Source: Nesterenkonia cremea (GTDB lineage Bacteria > Actinomycetota > Actinomycetes > Actinomycetales > Micrococcaceae). Taken from it: a stretch of 64,000 nucleotides of DNA. The position numbers and the translations under genes were made by a program. Under the pieces are notes generated by a model. That model ran no database searches and was not told where the DNA came from. It saw only the letters and a list, made by a program, of their open reading frames with translations. Every line of letters begins with the position of its first letter. The stretch's first letter is position 1. Below, piece after piece: positions 56,442 to 64,000 of the stretch. Location: positions 62,001 through 126,000 of the forward strand of contig NZ_BMIS01000009.1 of the NCBI RefSeq assembly GCF_014642675.1. Reading direction: 5' to 3'.

Positions 56442-57434
56442 ATGTCCGCTGAGCTGACATCCCATACTCGCCTGTCCACCGGCCTGGCCGCAGGTGCCGC
56501 CGGACTGCTGCTGCTCAGCGCCTGCGGCGAGGGCGACGCCGGCTCCGTCGACTCAGAGGACGCCTTCGCCACGGTCACCACCGAGTTCGGCGAGGTGGTC
56601 ATCGAGGAGGAGCCCCAGCGCGTGGTCGCCCTGGGCTGGGGCGATGCCGAGATCGCCATGCAGCTGGGCGTGGAGCCCGTGGGCGCGGCCGACTGGGTCG
56701 GCTTCGAGGATGACGACGGCCTGGGCCCCTGGATGGAGGAGGGCTACTCCGAGTCTCCCGAGATCCTCGGCACCATGGAGCTCTCCTATGAGGCGGTGGC
56801 CCAGCTGGAGCCCGATCTCATCCTGGATGTGAACAGCTCCGGCGACGAGGAGCGCTACGAGCGCCTCGAGTCCATCGCGCCCACTGTCGGCGTCGGGCCC
56901 GGCGGTGCGAACTACATGACCGACCGTGATGAGCAGCTGAACATGATCGGTGAGGCGCTGGGCAAGACCGAGGAGGCCGAGCAGATCCAGGCCGGTCTGG
57001 ACGAGGCTGTCGCCGAGGTGGCCGAGGCCCACCCCGAGTGGGAGGAGCTCGAGGTCACCGTGGCCACCCGCACCTCCGAGGGCTGGGGCGCCTACACCCA
57101 TGACGGCCGCGTGGAGTTCCTGGAGGACCTGGGCTTCACCAACAACCCGGAGATCGAGGACCTCGGCGAGGAGGGCGAATGGAGCGTGGAGCTCTCCGAT
57201 GAGCAGATCGATGTCTTCGACGCCGACCTCATCGTCGCCTTCCCCATCTGGATCGACACTGAGGAGATCACCGAGGACGAGGGCTGGAACACCATCGAAG
57301 CCGTAGAGGATGGGCGCGCCGTCGTCGTCGACGGCGAGATCTCCGATGCCTTCTCCCTGGGCACCCCAGCGGCCAAGGAATACGCACTCGATGAACTGAC
57401 CCCGATGATCGAGGAAGCTCTGGATGACCAGTAG
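56442..57434 (+). CDS. Siderophore-binding lipoprotein (FecB/FhuD type)
   Basis: 330 aa. Lipobox LLLLSAC (about Cys28), GAGGAG before the ATG. Class III substrate-binding fold with PQRVVALGWGDAEIAMQLG and GVGPGGANYMTDRDEQLNMI. A very acidic protein. Captures ferric siderophore for the FecCD permeases. Overlaps the reductase-like gene by 11 nt. Confidence 0.92.
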   Translation: MSAELTSHTRLSTGLAAGAAGLLLLSACGEGDAGSVDSEDAFATVTTEFGEVVIEEEPQRVVALGWGDAEIAMQLGVEPVGAADWVGFEDDDGLGPWMEEGYSESPEILGTMELSYEAVAQLEPDLILDVNSSGDEERYERLESIAPTVGVGPGGANYMTDRDEQLNMIGEALGKTEEAEQIQAGLDEAVAEVAEAHPEWEELEVTVATRTSEGWGAYTHDGRVEFLEDLGFTNNPEIEDLGEEGEWSVELSDEQIDVFDADLIVAFPIWIDTEEITEDEGWNTIEAVEDGRAVVVDGEISDAFSLGTPAAKEYALDELTPMIEEALDDQ

Positions 57435-58410
57435 CGCCACCGCGACAGCAGTGACCCCCTACCGCGCCTACGTCACGCGCGTGACCGGGATCCGCCGTCT
57501 CTCCCCACACTTCATCCGCTTCACCCTCTGGGCCGAGGACCTCCACCTCTTCGACCCCGGCGGGATGGACCAGCGGATCAAGCTCTTCCTGCCCCGGCCC
57601 GACGGCACCGTGCCGGATGTGGGCTTCGGGCGGGAGCCTCAGCCCTCCATGATGGAGTGGTACCAGCAGTGGCGCCTGCTGGATGAGGCCGAGCGCAACC
57701 CCATCCGCACCTACACCGTGCGGGACATCCGGCCCGCGGACTGCGAGATCGACGTGGACTTCGTGGTCCACGGCACCGAAGGGCCCGCCTCCGCCTGGGC
57801 CCTCGGCGCCTCCGCCGGCGATGAGCTGATCGTCATCGGCCCTGATGTCCGCGCCGAGCAGGCCGGCGGCGGCATCGAGTGGAACCCCGGCACCGCCCGG
57901 GAGGTCCTGCTGGCCGGCGATGAGACCGCGGCCCCCGCCATCTGCGGGATCCTCGAAGGCCTGGCCGCCTCCGATGAGGCGAAGGTCTTCTTCGGCGAGA
58001 CCTACATCGAGGTCCCCACCTCGGAGGACATCTTGGACGTCCGGGCGCCCTCCGGCGTGGTGGTCCGCTGGCTTCCCCGCGACGGCGCCCCGCTGGGTGA
58101 GATGCTCGGCCACGCCGTCCGCGACTGGGGCCGACGCCGCCGGATCATCTTTGAAGCCCGCCGTGCGGCCTGGGCCCCCGGGCTCACCCCTGTGGGCGCC
58201 CCCGCCGGATCCTCCGGCTATGAGGAGCTGAGCCCCGATGAACAGCTCTGGGAGGTGGCCGAGCCCGACGGCTTCCGCGAATACGCTTGGCTGGCCGGTG
58301 AGGCCGGAGCCATCACCGGCCTGCGCCGCCATCTGGTCAAGGAGATCGGCCTGAGCAGGAAGCAGGTCTCCTTCATGGGCTACTGGAAGAAGGGCCGCGC
58401 CAGCGCCTGA
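57424..58410 (+). CDS. Siderophore-interacting protein (ViuB-type ferric reductase)
   Basis: 328 aa. FAD-binding domain with IRTYTVRDIRPADCEIDVDF, then the SIP NAD(P)H domain with VLLAGDETAAPAICGILEGL. It reduces imported ferric siderophore to release Fe(II) in the cytoplasm. Translationally linked to the binding protein. The stop sits in a palindrome shared with the pepN stop. Confidence 0.92.
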   Translation: MTSSATATAVTPYRAYVTRVTGIRRLSPHFIRFTLWAEDLHLFDPGGMDQRIKLFLPRPDGTVPDVGFGREPQPSMMEWYQQWRLLDEAERNPIRTYTVRDIRPADCEIDVDFVVHGTEGPASAWALGASAGDELIVIGPDVRAEQAGGGIEWNPGTAREVLLAGDETAAPAICGILEGLAASDEAKVFFGETYIEVPTSEDILDVRAPSGVVVRWLPRDGAPLGEMLGHAVRDWGRRRRIIFEARRAAWAPGLTPVGAPAGSSGYEELSPDEQLWEVAEPDGFREYAWLAGEAGAITGLRRHLVKEIGLSRKQVSFMGYWKKGRASA

Positions 58411-58423
58411 TCCTGATCAGGCG
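58404..58423. terminator. Palindrome spanning both convergent stop codons
   Basis: CGCCTGATC-CT-GATCAGGCG contains the TGA of the siderophore-interacting gene (58408-58410) and the TGA of pepN (58417-58419, minus strand). Confidence 0.5.
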
Positions 58424-61008
58424 TCGCGCTGCTGGGCCCGCAGTGCCCGCTGCAGCTCATCGCGTCCCTCACCCAGCATGCGGGCCAGCGAGGGGTGCTC
58501 GGCCTGGACCTCATCGATGGTGGTCTCCGCCAGCTTCAGCGTCTCCTCCGAGGCCGCCCAGGTCGGGAACAGAGCGGTCACCACGGTCATCGCCAGCTCC
58601 TTGGAGGCCTCGGCCCAGACCGTGGGCACCTGCTCGAAGAAGGCCGGGGCGTACTGCGCCAGCAGCTGCTTGTCCCGGACCCGCTTGAAGCCGGAGACGG
58701 CACGGCGCTGCTCCGAGTTGGAGTAGGTCAGCCCGACGGCGGCGGCCTCCCACACCTCAGCCTTCACCTGGGGCTGCGGGCGGGCGGCCAGCGCCTCCAC
58801 CCGGGCCAGGTGTCCATTGGCGGTGGCGTCCTGCTCTGCGGCCTCGGCGATCAGCTCCTCGATGCCTTCAGCACCGTGGGAGGCCAGAGCGGTCAGCAGC
58901 TCCCAGCGCAGATCCGTATCCGCCTCCGGGCCGCTGAGCGTCCGCCCGGCGATCACCGCCTGGCCTGTGGCCAGGTCCTGCAGGAACTGCACCTGCTCGC
59001 CCTCGGCATGGATCATCAGCGTCTTCAGGTACTGCAGCTGACGGTCCGACTCCGGCTCGGCACCCTCCAGCAGCTCCTTCAATGCGGCGGAGAGCCGGCT
59101 GCGCACCTGCTGGGTCTTCTCCGGATGCACGTAGAGGCTCACCGCGGTCTCCGACTGGCGCAGCAGCGTGCGGATGGCCGTAGAGTCGGTCTCCGCGTGC
59201 AGGTGGCGGATCAGCAGCTCCACGAACTCGGTGGCCGACATCACACCGTCGCGCACCGCCTCCCAGAAGGAGGTCCAGAGCAGAGTCCGCGGCAGGGACT
59301 CGGCGAACTCGCTGAGCCGTGCCGCGGCCGTGGCGGCCGAGTCCTCATCCAGTCGGATCCGGCAGTAGCCCAGGTCGCCGTCGTTGGGCAGGATCAGCTC
59401 GCCGCGGTGGATGCCCACCAGTTCGCGGACCTCGGTGACCTCGCCGTCCACGTCCAGCTCGGCATAGCCGGTGCGCACCAGCTTCCCGTCCTCACCGTTG
59501 CCATAGATCCCGACGCCGACCCGGTGCGGGCGCAGCAGGCCGTCGGCGTCGTCGGGGAGCTGGCGCAGCCGCAGCGAGGTGATGAGACTGTCGTCGTCGG
59601 TCTCCACCTCGGTGACCAGGGTGTTCACACCGGAGGACTGCAGCCAGGCCTGGGTCCAGGTCTCCAGGTCGCGGCCGGAGGCGGCGGTGAGGTGGCGCAT
59701 CAGATCCGACAGCTCGGTGTTGGACCAGGCGAACTCCTCGAAGTAGCTGCGCACACCGGCCATGAAGTTCTCCTGGCCCACCCAGGCCACCAGCTGACGC
59801 AGCACGGAGGCACCCTTGGCGTAGGTGATGCCGTCGAAGTTCACCGCCACATCGTCGAAGTCGCGGATCTCAGCCATGACCGGGTGGGTGGAGGAGAGCT
59901 GATCCTGCTTATAGGCCCAGTTCTTCTCCAGGGCGGCGAAGACGTTCCAGGCTGCGGTGAAGTCCTCGGTTCCCTCGGCTGCGGCCAGAGTGGAGGTGAA
60001 CTCGGCGAAGGACTCGTTGAGCCAGAGGTCGTTCCACCAACGCATGGTCACCAGATCGCCGAACCACATATGGGCCAGCTCGTGGAGGATCGTGATCGCC
60101 CGGGCGTGGACCATGGCCTGCGGGACGGCGGAGCGGAAGACATAGTTCTCCAGGAAGGTGACCGCGCCGGCGTTCTCCATGGCCCCGGCGTTGAAGTCCG
60201 GGACGAAGATCTGGTCGTACTTCTCGAAGGGGTAGGGGACCCCGAACTGCTCCTCGTAGAAGGTGAAGCCCTCGCGGGTGACCTTCAGGATGTCCTCGGC
60301 GTCCAGGTGCTCGGCCAGGGAGGCTCGGGCGTAGACGCCCAGCGGGATCTCCCGGCCCTCGGAGTTGGTCAGCGAGGACTCCGTGCCCCGGTATGGGCCG
60401 GCGATGATCGCGGTGACGTAGCTGGAGAGCACCGGGGTGGGGGAGAAGTCCCAGCGGGAGAGGCCCTCGCCTGCGGAGGTGGGGGCCGGCGTCGGGGAGT
60501 TGGAGATGACCCGCCAATGCTCCGGTGCGGTGACCGAGAAGCGGAAGGGCGCCTTCAGATCGGGCTGCTCGAAGACGGCGAAGACTCGGCGGGAGTCCGG
60601 CACCTCGAACTGGCTGTAGAGGTAGACCTCGCCGTCCACCGGATCGGTGAAGCGGTGCAGGCCCTCGCCGGTGGAGGAGTAGAGGGCATCGCCCTCGACG
60701 GTCAGGGTGTTCTGCTCCTGCAGATGCGGCAGCTGCAGCCGGGCGCCGTCGTAGAGGTCCTCCGGGGAGAGGTCCTCGCCGTTGAGCGTGGCCCGGTGCA
60801 GGCTCTGGACGATGAAGTCCACCCACGTGCCGGCGGCCAGGGCCACGGCGTCGCCCTCGGCGCTGAAGCGGATGGTGGTCCGGGACCCGAAAGTGGTGGT
60901 GCCCTCGTCCTGGCGGCTCAGATCCAGGGCGACGTCGTAGTCTTCGACAGTGATGAAGGAGGCCCGCTCCTGGGCCTCATCACGGCGGATGTTCTCAGCT
61001 GGGCTCAT
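58417..61008 (-). CDS. pepN: Aminopeptidase N (M1)
   Basis: 863 aa. Exopeptidase motif GAMENAGAVTF, zinc site HELAHMWFGDL with the third ligand in WLNESFAEF, then the long ERAP1-like C-terminal helical domain. Cytosolic; removes N-terminal residues from peptides. TAGGAT (61015-61020, minus strand) lies 6 nt before the ATG, so it has its own leaderless promoter even though the siderophore synthetase gene ends 32 bp upstream. Confidence 0.96.
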   Translation of the reverse strand: MSPAENIRRDEAQERASFITVEDYDVALDLSRQDEGTTTFGSRTTIRFSAEGDAVALAAGTWVDFIVQSLHRATLNGEDLSPEDLYDGARLQLPHLQEQNTLTVEGDALYSSTGEGLHRFTDPVDGEVYLYSQFEVPDSRRVFAVFEQPDLKAPFRFSVTAPEHWRVISNSPTPAPTSAGEGLSRWDFSPTPVLSSYVTAIIAGPYRGTESSLTNSEGREIPLGVYARASLAEHLDAEDILKVTREGFTFYEEQFGVPYPFEKYDQIFVPDFNAGAMENAGAVTFLENYVFRSAVPQAMVHARAITILHELAHMWFGDLVTMRWWNDLWLNESFAEFTSTLAAAEGTEDFTAAWNVFAALEKNWAYKQDQLSSTHPVMAEIRDFDDVAVNFDGITYAKGASVLRQLVAWVGQENFMAGVRSYFEEFAWSNTELSDLMRHLTAASGRDLETWTQAWLQSSGVNTLVTEVETDDDSLITSLRLRQLPDDADGLLRPHRVGVGIYGNGEDGKLVRTGYAELDVDGEVTEVRELVGIHRGELILPNDGDLGYCRIRLDEDSAATAAARLSEFAESLPRTLLWTSFWEAVRDGVMSATEFVELLIRHLHAETDSTAIRTLLRQSETAVSLYVHPEKTQQVRSRLSAALKELLEGAEPESDRQLQYLKTLMIHAEGEQVQFLQDLATGQAVIAGRTLSGPEADTDLRWELLTALASHGAEGIEELIAEAAEQDATANGHLARVEALAARPQPQVKAEVWEAAAVGLTYSNSEQRRAVSGFKRVRDKQLLAQYAPAFFEQVPTVWAEASKELAMTVVTALFPTWAASEETLKLAETTIDEVQAEHPSLARMLGEGRDELQRALRAQQRDA

Positions 61009-61040
61009 GGCTTCATCCTATGACCGTGAGAGGTGGAAGC

Positions 61041-63473
61041 TCACGAGTCCGCCACAGGGTTCTCCAGATCTCCCACGTAGAGCAGCGAGCCGGCGGTGTC
61101 CTCCAGGGACACCATCTCCAGCGTGTTCCGCAGCTGCAGCCGGTTGTGGCAGGACTGCTCGAAGCTCTGCGGCTCCCGCAGTCCCAGCCGGCGGGCCCGC
61201 TGCGTACCCTCGGGCAGCTGAAGCTCCTCATAGGCGCGGATCTCCTGGGCGGTCACCGCCCAGAGCCGGTCCTCGGCAAGGATCCCGTCGCAGTGCAGGA
61301 TGGAGGCCAGGTGCCGGAAGAAGCCGACGAAGACATCGGTGTAGACCGACTGGTTCGGGTCCGCCTGCTCCACGATCCGCCCGATGTTCTGCAGGCTCTG
61401 CGGCAGCATGGAGCCGTCGAACACGGCGATCTCCTCACCCAGGTCCTTCATGAAGGCGCCGGTGACCCGTCCCTGACGCACCCGCAGGATGATGTTCTCC
61501 CCGTGCGGCATGAAGGCCAGCTGGTGGACCTCCAGGCAGTGGATCAGCGGGACCAGATAGGCCCGCAGGTACTCCGCCAGCCAGGTCTCGGCATCCACCT
61601 CGGAGGCCCGGATCAGTTCCGCGGCCACGGACCCGCCTCTGTGGTCCAGATGCAGCAGCGCGGCCATGGTCATGGCGCGCTCGCCCTCGGCCAGCCGCGG
61701 CAGCGGGCTCTCGCGCCACAGCACTGAGAGCATCTTCTGCTGATCCGAGCGCACCTCGGTCCGGTGGTAGGCATCCCCGGTGTACCCGACGGCGGCGTGC
61801 TCACGCAGCACATCGAAGCCCAGCCCGCGCAGCACCTCATCGCCGCGCACCGTCTGGGCCACCCAGTCGCTGATCACCGGGGCGTGCTCCATGAACGCCG
61901 GTGACTGACCGCGCAGGAAGCCCATGTTCTGGATGGACAGTGCGGTCTTCACATAGGAGGCCTCGGGACGGCTCCGGTTGAAGGTGGTCCGGATGGACTG
62001 CTGCGGCTGGTACTCGTCCCCGGCCTCGCCCAGGGCGATCAGGTCCCCGCACGCAAGCTCCGGGGCGAAGCTCACTGCGATCCGATGCTGGAACTGCCAC
62101 GGATGCACCGGCATCAGCAGATAGTCCTCCGGGTCCGCTCCGGCCTGTCGGATCCGCTCATGCAGCAGCTCCAGGGTCCCGACGCCGAGCTCCTGCTCCC
62201 AGTGCGCGGCCGCATCCACGCCCTCGCCCAGGTGCAGCTGGGCGCCGCTGCGGTGCGCGGCCAGCCAGACATAACGGATGCTGCGGCCTGCCTCCGGGGC
62301 GTAGCGCAGGTACTCATCCAGCCCGAATCCGATCCGCCCATTGGTGGCCACGAAGCAGGGGTGCCCCTCGGTCATCGCGGCCTCGGTGCGTTGGAAGTCC
62401 TCCGCAGCCCCCGCGGAAAGCCCGGCGGCGAGCTGGTCTGCCCGCGGCCCGCCGCGGTGCTGCTTATAGGCGGCACTGGCCAGAGTGGAGGCCAGCTCCT
62501 CCAGGTAGGTGCCCAGCAGCCGGTCCGGGACGCCGAGCGCCTCCTGCAGCTCGATGACCAGCTCCTGCAGGTCCAGCTGGGCGGACAACCCCTGGGCGTC
62601 GGTGCGGCTCAGCGTGGATTCCTCCACCGCCCAGTGCCGCAGCGCTCCGCGGACCGCACGGAAGCGGTAGACGCTGCCGGCGGGGACGCGCAGCACCCAG
62701 CCGCCGTCCTCCTGCTGCGCTGGGCTGGTCTCGCGTTCTGGGCTGATCAGACGCTCATGGGAGAACTCGGCCAGCGCCTTGGCCACCAGATGCCTCTGGG
62801 CGGGTTGCATATGCTCCGGGCGCAGATGAGGCACCGGCGCAGAGATCGCCGGAGCTGAGGCTGCCGGCCGTGTCAGATCCAGCAGGCTCAGCAGCGCCCG
62901 CTTGCCCGGCAGATCCACCTCGCGCAGCACCTCGAAGCCGACTTCCGCGTTCTTCGCGTGGACCGCCGTATTGCTCACGTCGGGCTCCACCACGATCCTG
63001 CGAGCGCCGCGCTCCATACAGATCCCGACGGCGGCGCGCATCAGGGCGCTGGTCAGGCCGGGGCGGCGCAGCTGCGGATCGGCCGGGGCGGGTGCGGCGA
63101 GCAGATGCATGCCGCGGTCGCCGGGTTCGGCGTCGAAGACTTCGCTCAGCAGCACCTGGGAGGGGTCGTAGGTCTCCACATAGCCCACCGGCCGGCCGTC
63201 CTGGTCCTCGATCATCCAGCCGTCCTCGGTGGAGGCGCCGATCACCGCCTCCACGTACTCCTCGGTCTGCTCCGGGGTGTGATGGCCCATCTGCCAATAG
63301 GCGGCCTGCGGGTGGGTCAGCCACCGGTGCAGCAGCGGGGCGTCCTGGGCCGTCAGCGGGCGGGTGCTCAGCTGCGGTGAGTCCGCCGGCGTCGGACTCT
63401 GATCTGCCGCGCCGGCCGTGCCGGAACCGGCGGCGCTCGCCGTCGTCGTGGTCTCGCTCATCGTCTGGCTCAT
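61041..63473 (-). CDS. GNAT acyltransferase fused to IucA/IucC siderophore synthetase
   Basis: 810 aa. Residues about 35-210 form a GNAT acyltransferase (RPLTAQDAPLLHRWLTHPQA and YVETYDPSQVLLSEVFDAEP), as in IucB/DesC enzymes that acylate N-hydroxylated diamines. Residues about 255-805 form a NIS synthetase with HPCFVATNGRIGFGLDEYLR, MPVHPWQFQHRIAVSF, SIRTTFNRS and a FhuF-like C-terminal part. Together these would acylate N-hydroxy-lysine or -cadaverine and couple the product into a hydroxamate siderophore. A Ser/Thr/Ala-rich 30-residue N-terminus precedes them. It overlaps the monooxygenase stop by 4 nt. Confidence 0.9.
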   Translation of the reverse strand: MSQTMSETTTTASAAGSGTAGAADQSPTPADSPQLSTRPLTAQDAPLLHRWLTHPQAAYWQMGHHTPEQTEEYVEAVIGASTEDGWMIEDQDGRPVGYVETYDPSQVLLSEVFDAEPGDRGMHLLAAPAPADPQLRRPGLTSALMRAAVGICMERGARRIVVEPDVSNTAVHAKNAEVGFEVLREVDLPGKRALLSLLDLTRPAASAPAISAPVPHLRPEHMQPAQRHLVAKALAEFSHERLISPERETSPAQQEDGGWVLRVPAGSVYRFRAVRGALRHWAVEESTLSRTDAQGLSAQLDLQELVIELQEALGVPDRLLGTYLEELASTLASAAYKQHRGGPRADQLAAGLSAGAAEDFQRTEAAMTEGHPCFVATNGRIGFGLDEYLRYAPEAGRSIRYVWLAAHRSGAQLHLGEGVDAAAHWEQELGVGTLELLHERIRQAGADPEDYLLMPVHPWQFQHRIAVSFAPELACGDLIALGEAGDEYQPQQSIRTTFNRSRPEASYVKTALSIQNMGFLRGQSPAFMEHAPVISDWVAQTVRGDEVLRGLGFDVLREHAAVGYTGDAYHRTEVRSDQQKMLSVLWRESPLPRLAEGERAMTMAALLHLDHRGGSVAAELIRASEVDAETWLAEYLRAYLVPLIHCLEVHQLAFMPHGENIILRVRQGRVTGAFMKDLGEEIAVFDGSMLPQSLQNIGRIVEQADPNQSVYTDVFVGFFRHLASILHCDGILAEDRLWAVTAQEIRAYEELQLPEGTQRARRLGLREPQSFEQSCHNRLQLRNTLEMVSLEDTAGSLLYVGDLENPVADS

Positions 63474-64000
63474 GCTCGGGTCTCCTGAGTCTGTTCTGCG
63501 GGGCCGAAGTCCTGGAAGGCGATCCGCCGCTCCAGCGGGTAGACCTCTCGGCCGGTGAGGCTGGCGAGGATGCGGGCGCTGCGGTAGGCGCCCATCCCCA
63601 GGTCAGGGGCGGAGAGGCCGTGGGTGTGCTCCTCGCCGTTCTGCACGAAGATGCGTCCGCGGCCGGCCTCGCCGGCGCCGTCTCCTTGCTCCCTGGATCC
63701 GTTCTCATCTGATCCGCCGAGCGAGTCGATCCGGTAGTCGCGGGTGACATCGAGCCGCCCGTCGGGCAGTCGGCGCAGCAGCGGCTCCACCGGGGCCAGG
63801 AATTCGGGGCGGCGCGGCCGGTAGCCCGTGGCGGCGATGATCTGTCCCACCTGCCGCCGGCTCCGCTGTCCGGTCTGGCGGTGATGCAGGCTCAGCTCCA
63901 CGCCTTCGGGGCCGGCCACTGCGGAGGTCACCTCGGCGTCGGTGAGCAGGGCGGTGTCCACCGCGCGCACGGCCGAATGCCGGTACAGGGCTTCATAGAT
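63470..64000 (-). CDS. L-lysine/L-ornithine N-monooxygenase, C-terminal part (cut by window edge)
   Basis: The visible 176 codons run off the right edge in frame (IYEALYRHSA before the first internal Met). IIAATGYRPRRPEFL is the family's ATGY motif and DLGMGAYRSARI the C-terminal one. It hydroxylates the side-chain amine of lysine, ornithine or a diamine, the first step to a hydroxamate siderophore. A Gly/Glu-rich insert (NGSREQGDGAGEAGRGR) lies before the last motif. Confidence 0.88.
   Translation of the reverse strand: MYEALYRHSAVRAVDTALLTDAEVTSAVAGPEGVELSLHHRQTGQRSRRQVGQIIAATGYRPRRPEFLAPVEPLLRRLPDGRLDVTRDYRIDSLGGSDENGSREQGDGAGEAGRGRIFVQNGEEHTHGLSAPDLGMGAYRSARILASLTGREVYPLERRIAFQDFGPAEQTQETRA

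Noticed and set aside
58495..61023. Plus-strand open frame of 842 codons opposite pepN
   Set aside because: Antisense shadow of pepN; composition is Gly, Leu, His and Gln repeats with no recognisable domain.

Overview
The window is high-GC, tightly packed chromosomal DNA from an actinobacterium. Evidence: a dnaK-grpE-dnaJ-hspR operon with HspR-type (HAIR) operators, a C50-carotenoid cluster with two small cyclase subunits, a DtxR/IdeR-like iron box, many GTG starts, and -10 boxes sitting about 6 nt from start codons (leaderless genes). The acidic proteins, the carnitine-to-glycine-betaine route and the carotenoid set suggest a halotolerant member of the Micrococcaceae, perhaps Nesterenkonia-like. 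That is inference; no rRNA or marker gene fixes the genus.

Layout. 1-3.6 kb: a LysR regulator divergent from a carnitine catabolism operon (cdhC-cdhA-cdhB), bracketed by two copies of an interspersed palindrome. 3.8-8.1 kb: the dnaK heat-shock operon under two HspR operators. 8.2-16.3 kb: a penicillin-binding lipoprotein with trmB, a stand-alone winged-helix protein, an acidic exported protein, a CPBP-family membrane protein lacking its catalytic residues, trans-aconitate methyltransferase and a GlcD-like flavoprotein.

16.3-32.7 kb is a sulfur island. It holds sufE and a sulfurtransferase, then a sulfate ABC transporter (sbp-cysT-cysW-cysA). A seven-gene assimilatory operon follows (sulfite reductase, APS reductase, cysD, cysN, cobA/SUMT, ferredoxin-NADP reductase, 7Fe ferredoxin), every junction overlapping by 4 nt, with an acyl-CoA-dehydrogenase-fold gene at its end. 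A second rhodanese and a YeiH-type predicted sulfate exporter complete it. A shared ATGAAC/TTATG motif lies upstream of three of these units and may be a common operator.

32.7-35.8 kb: copper homeostasis (csoR divergent from copZ-copA, two operators). 35.8-42.4 kb: carotenoid operon idi-crtB-crtI-crtYe-crtYf-crtEb ending in a pyrimidine-dimer DNA glycosylase gene, so pigment and UV repair appear co-transcribed; crtE is absent here. 42.7-48.9 kb: DUF4269, thiolase, ABC-F ATPase behind a Shine-Dalgarno-masking hairpin, LysE exporter, GNAT, Nudix hydrolase and Tag glycosylase. 49-64 kb: iron acquisition (AraC regulator, siderophore ABC transporter, siderophore-interacting protein, a GNAT-IucA/IucC fusion and the end of a lysine/ornithine N-monooxygenase), with an M14 peptidase, an amidohydrolase and PepN interleaved.

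No rRNA, tRNA, CRISPR array, transposase or phage gene was recognised. The non-coding content of most interest is the set of intergenic inverted repeats and the recurrent TANNNT-N6-start-codon arrangement.
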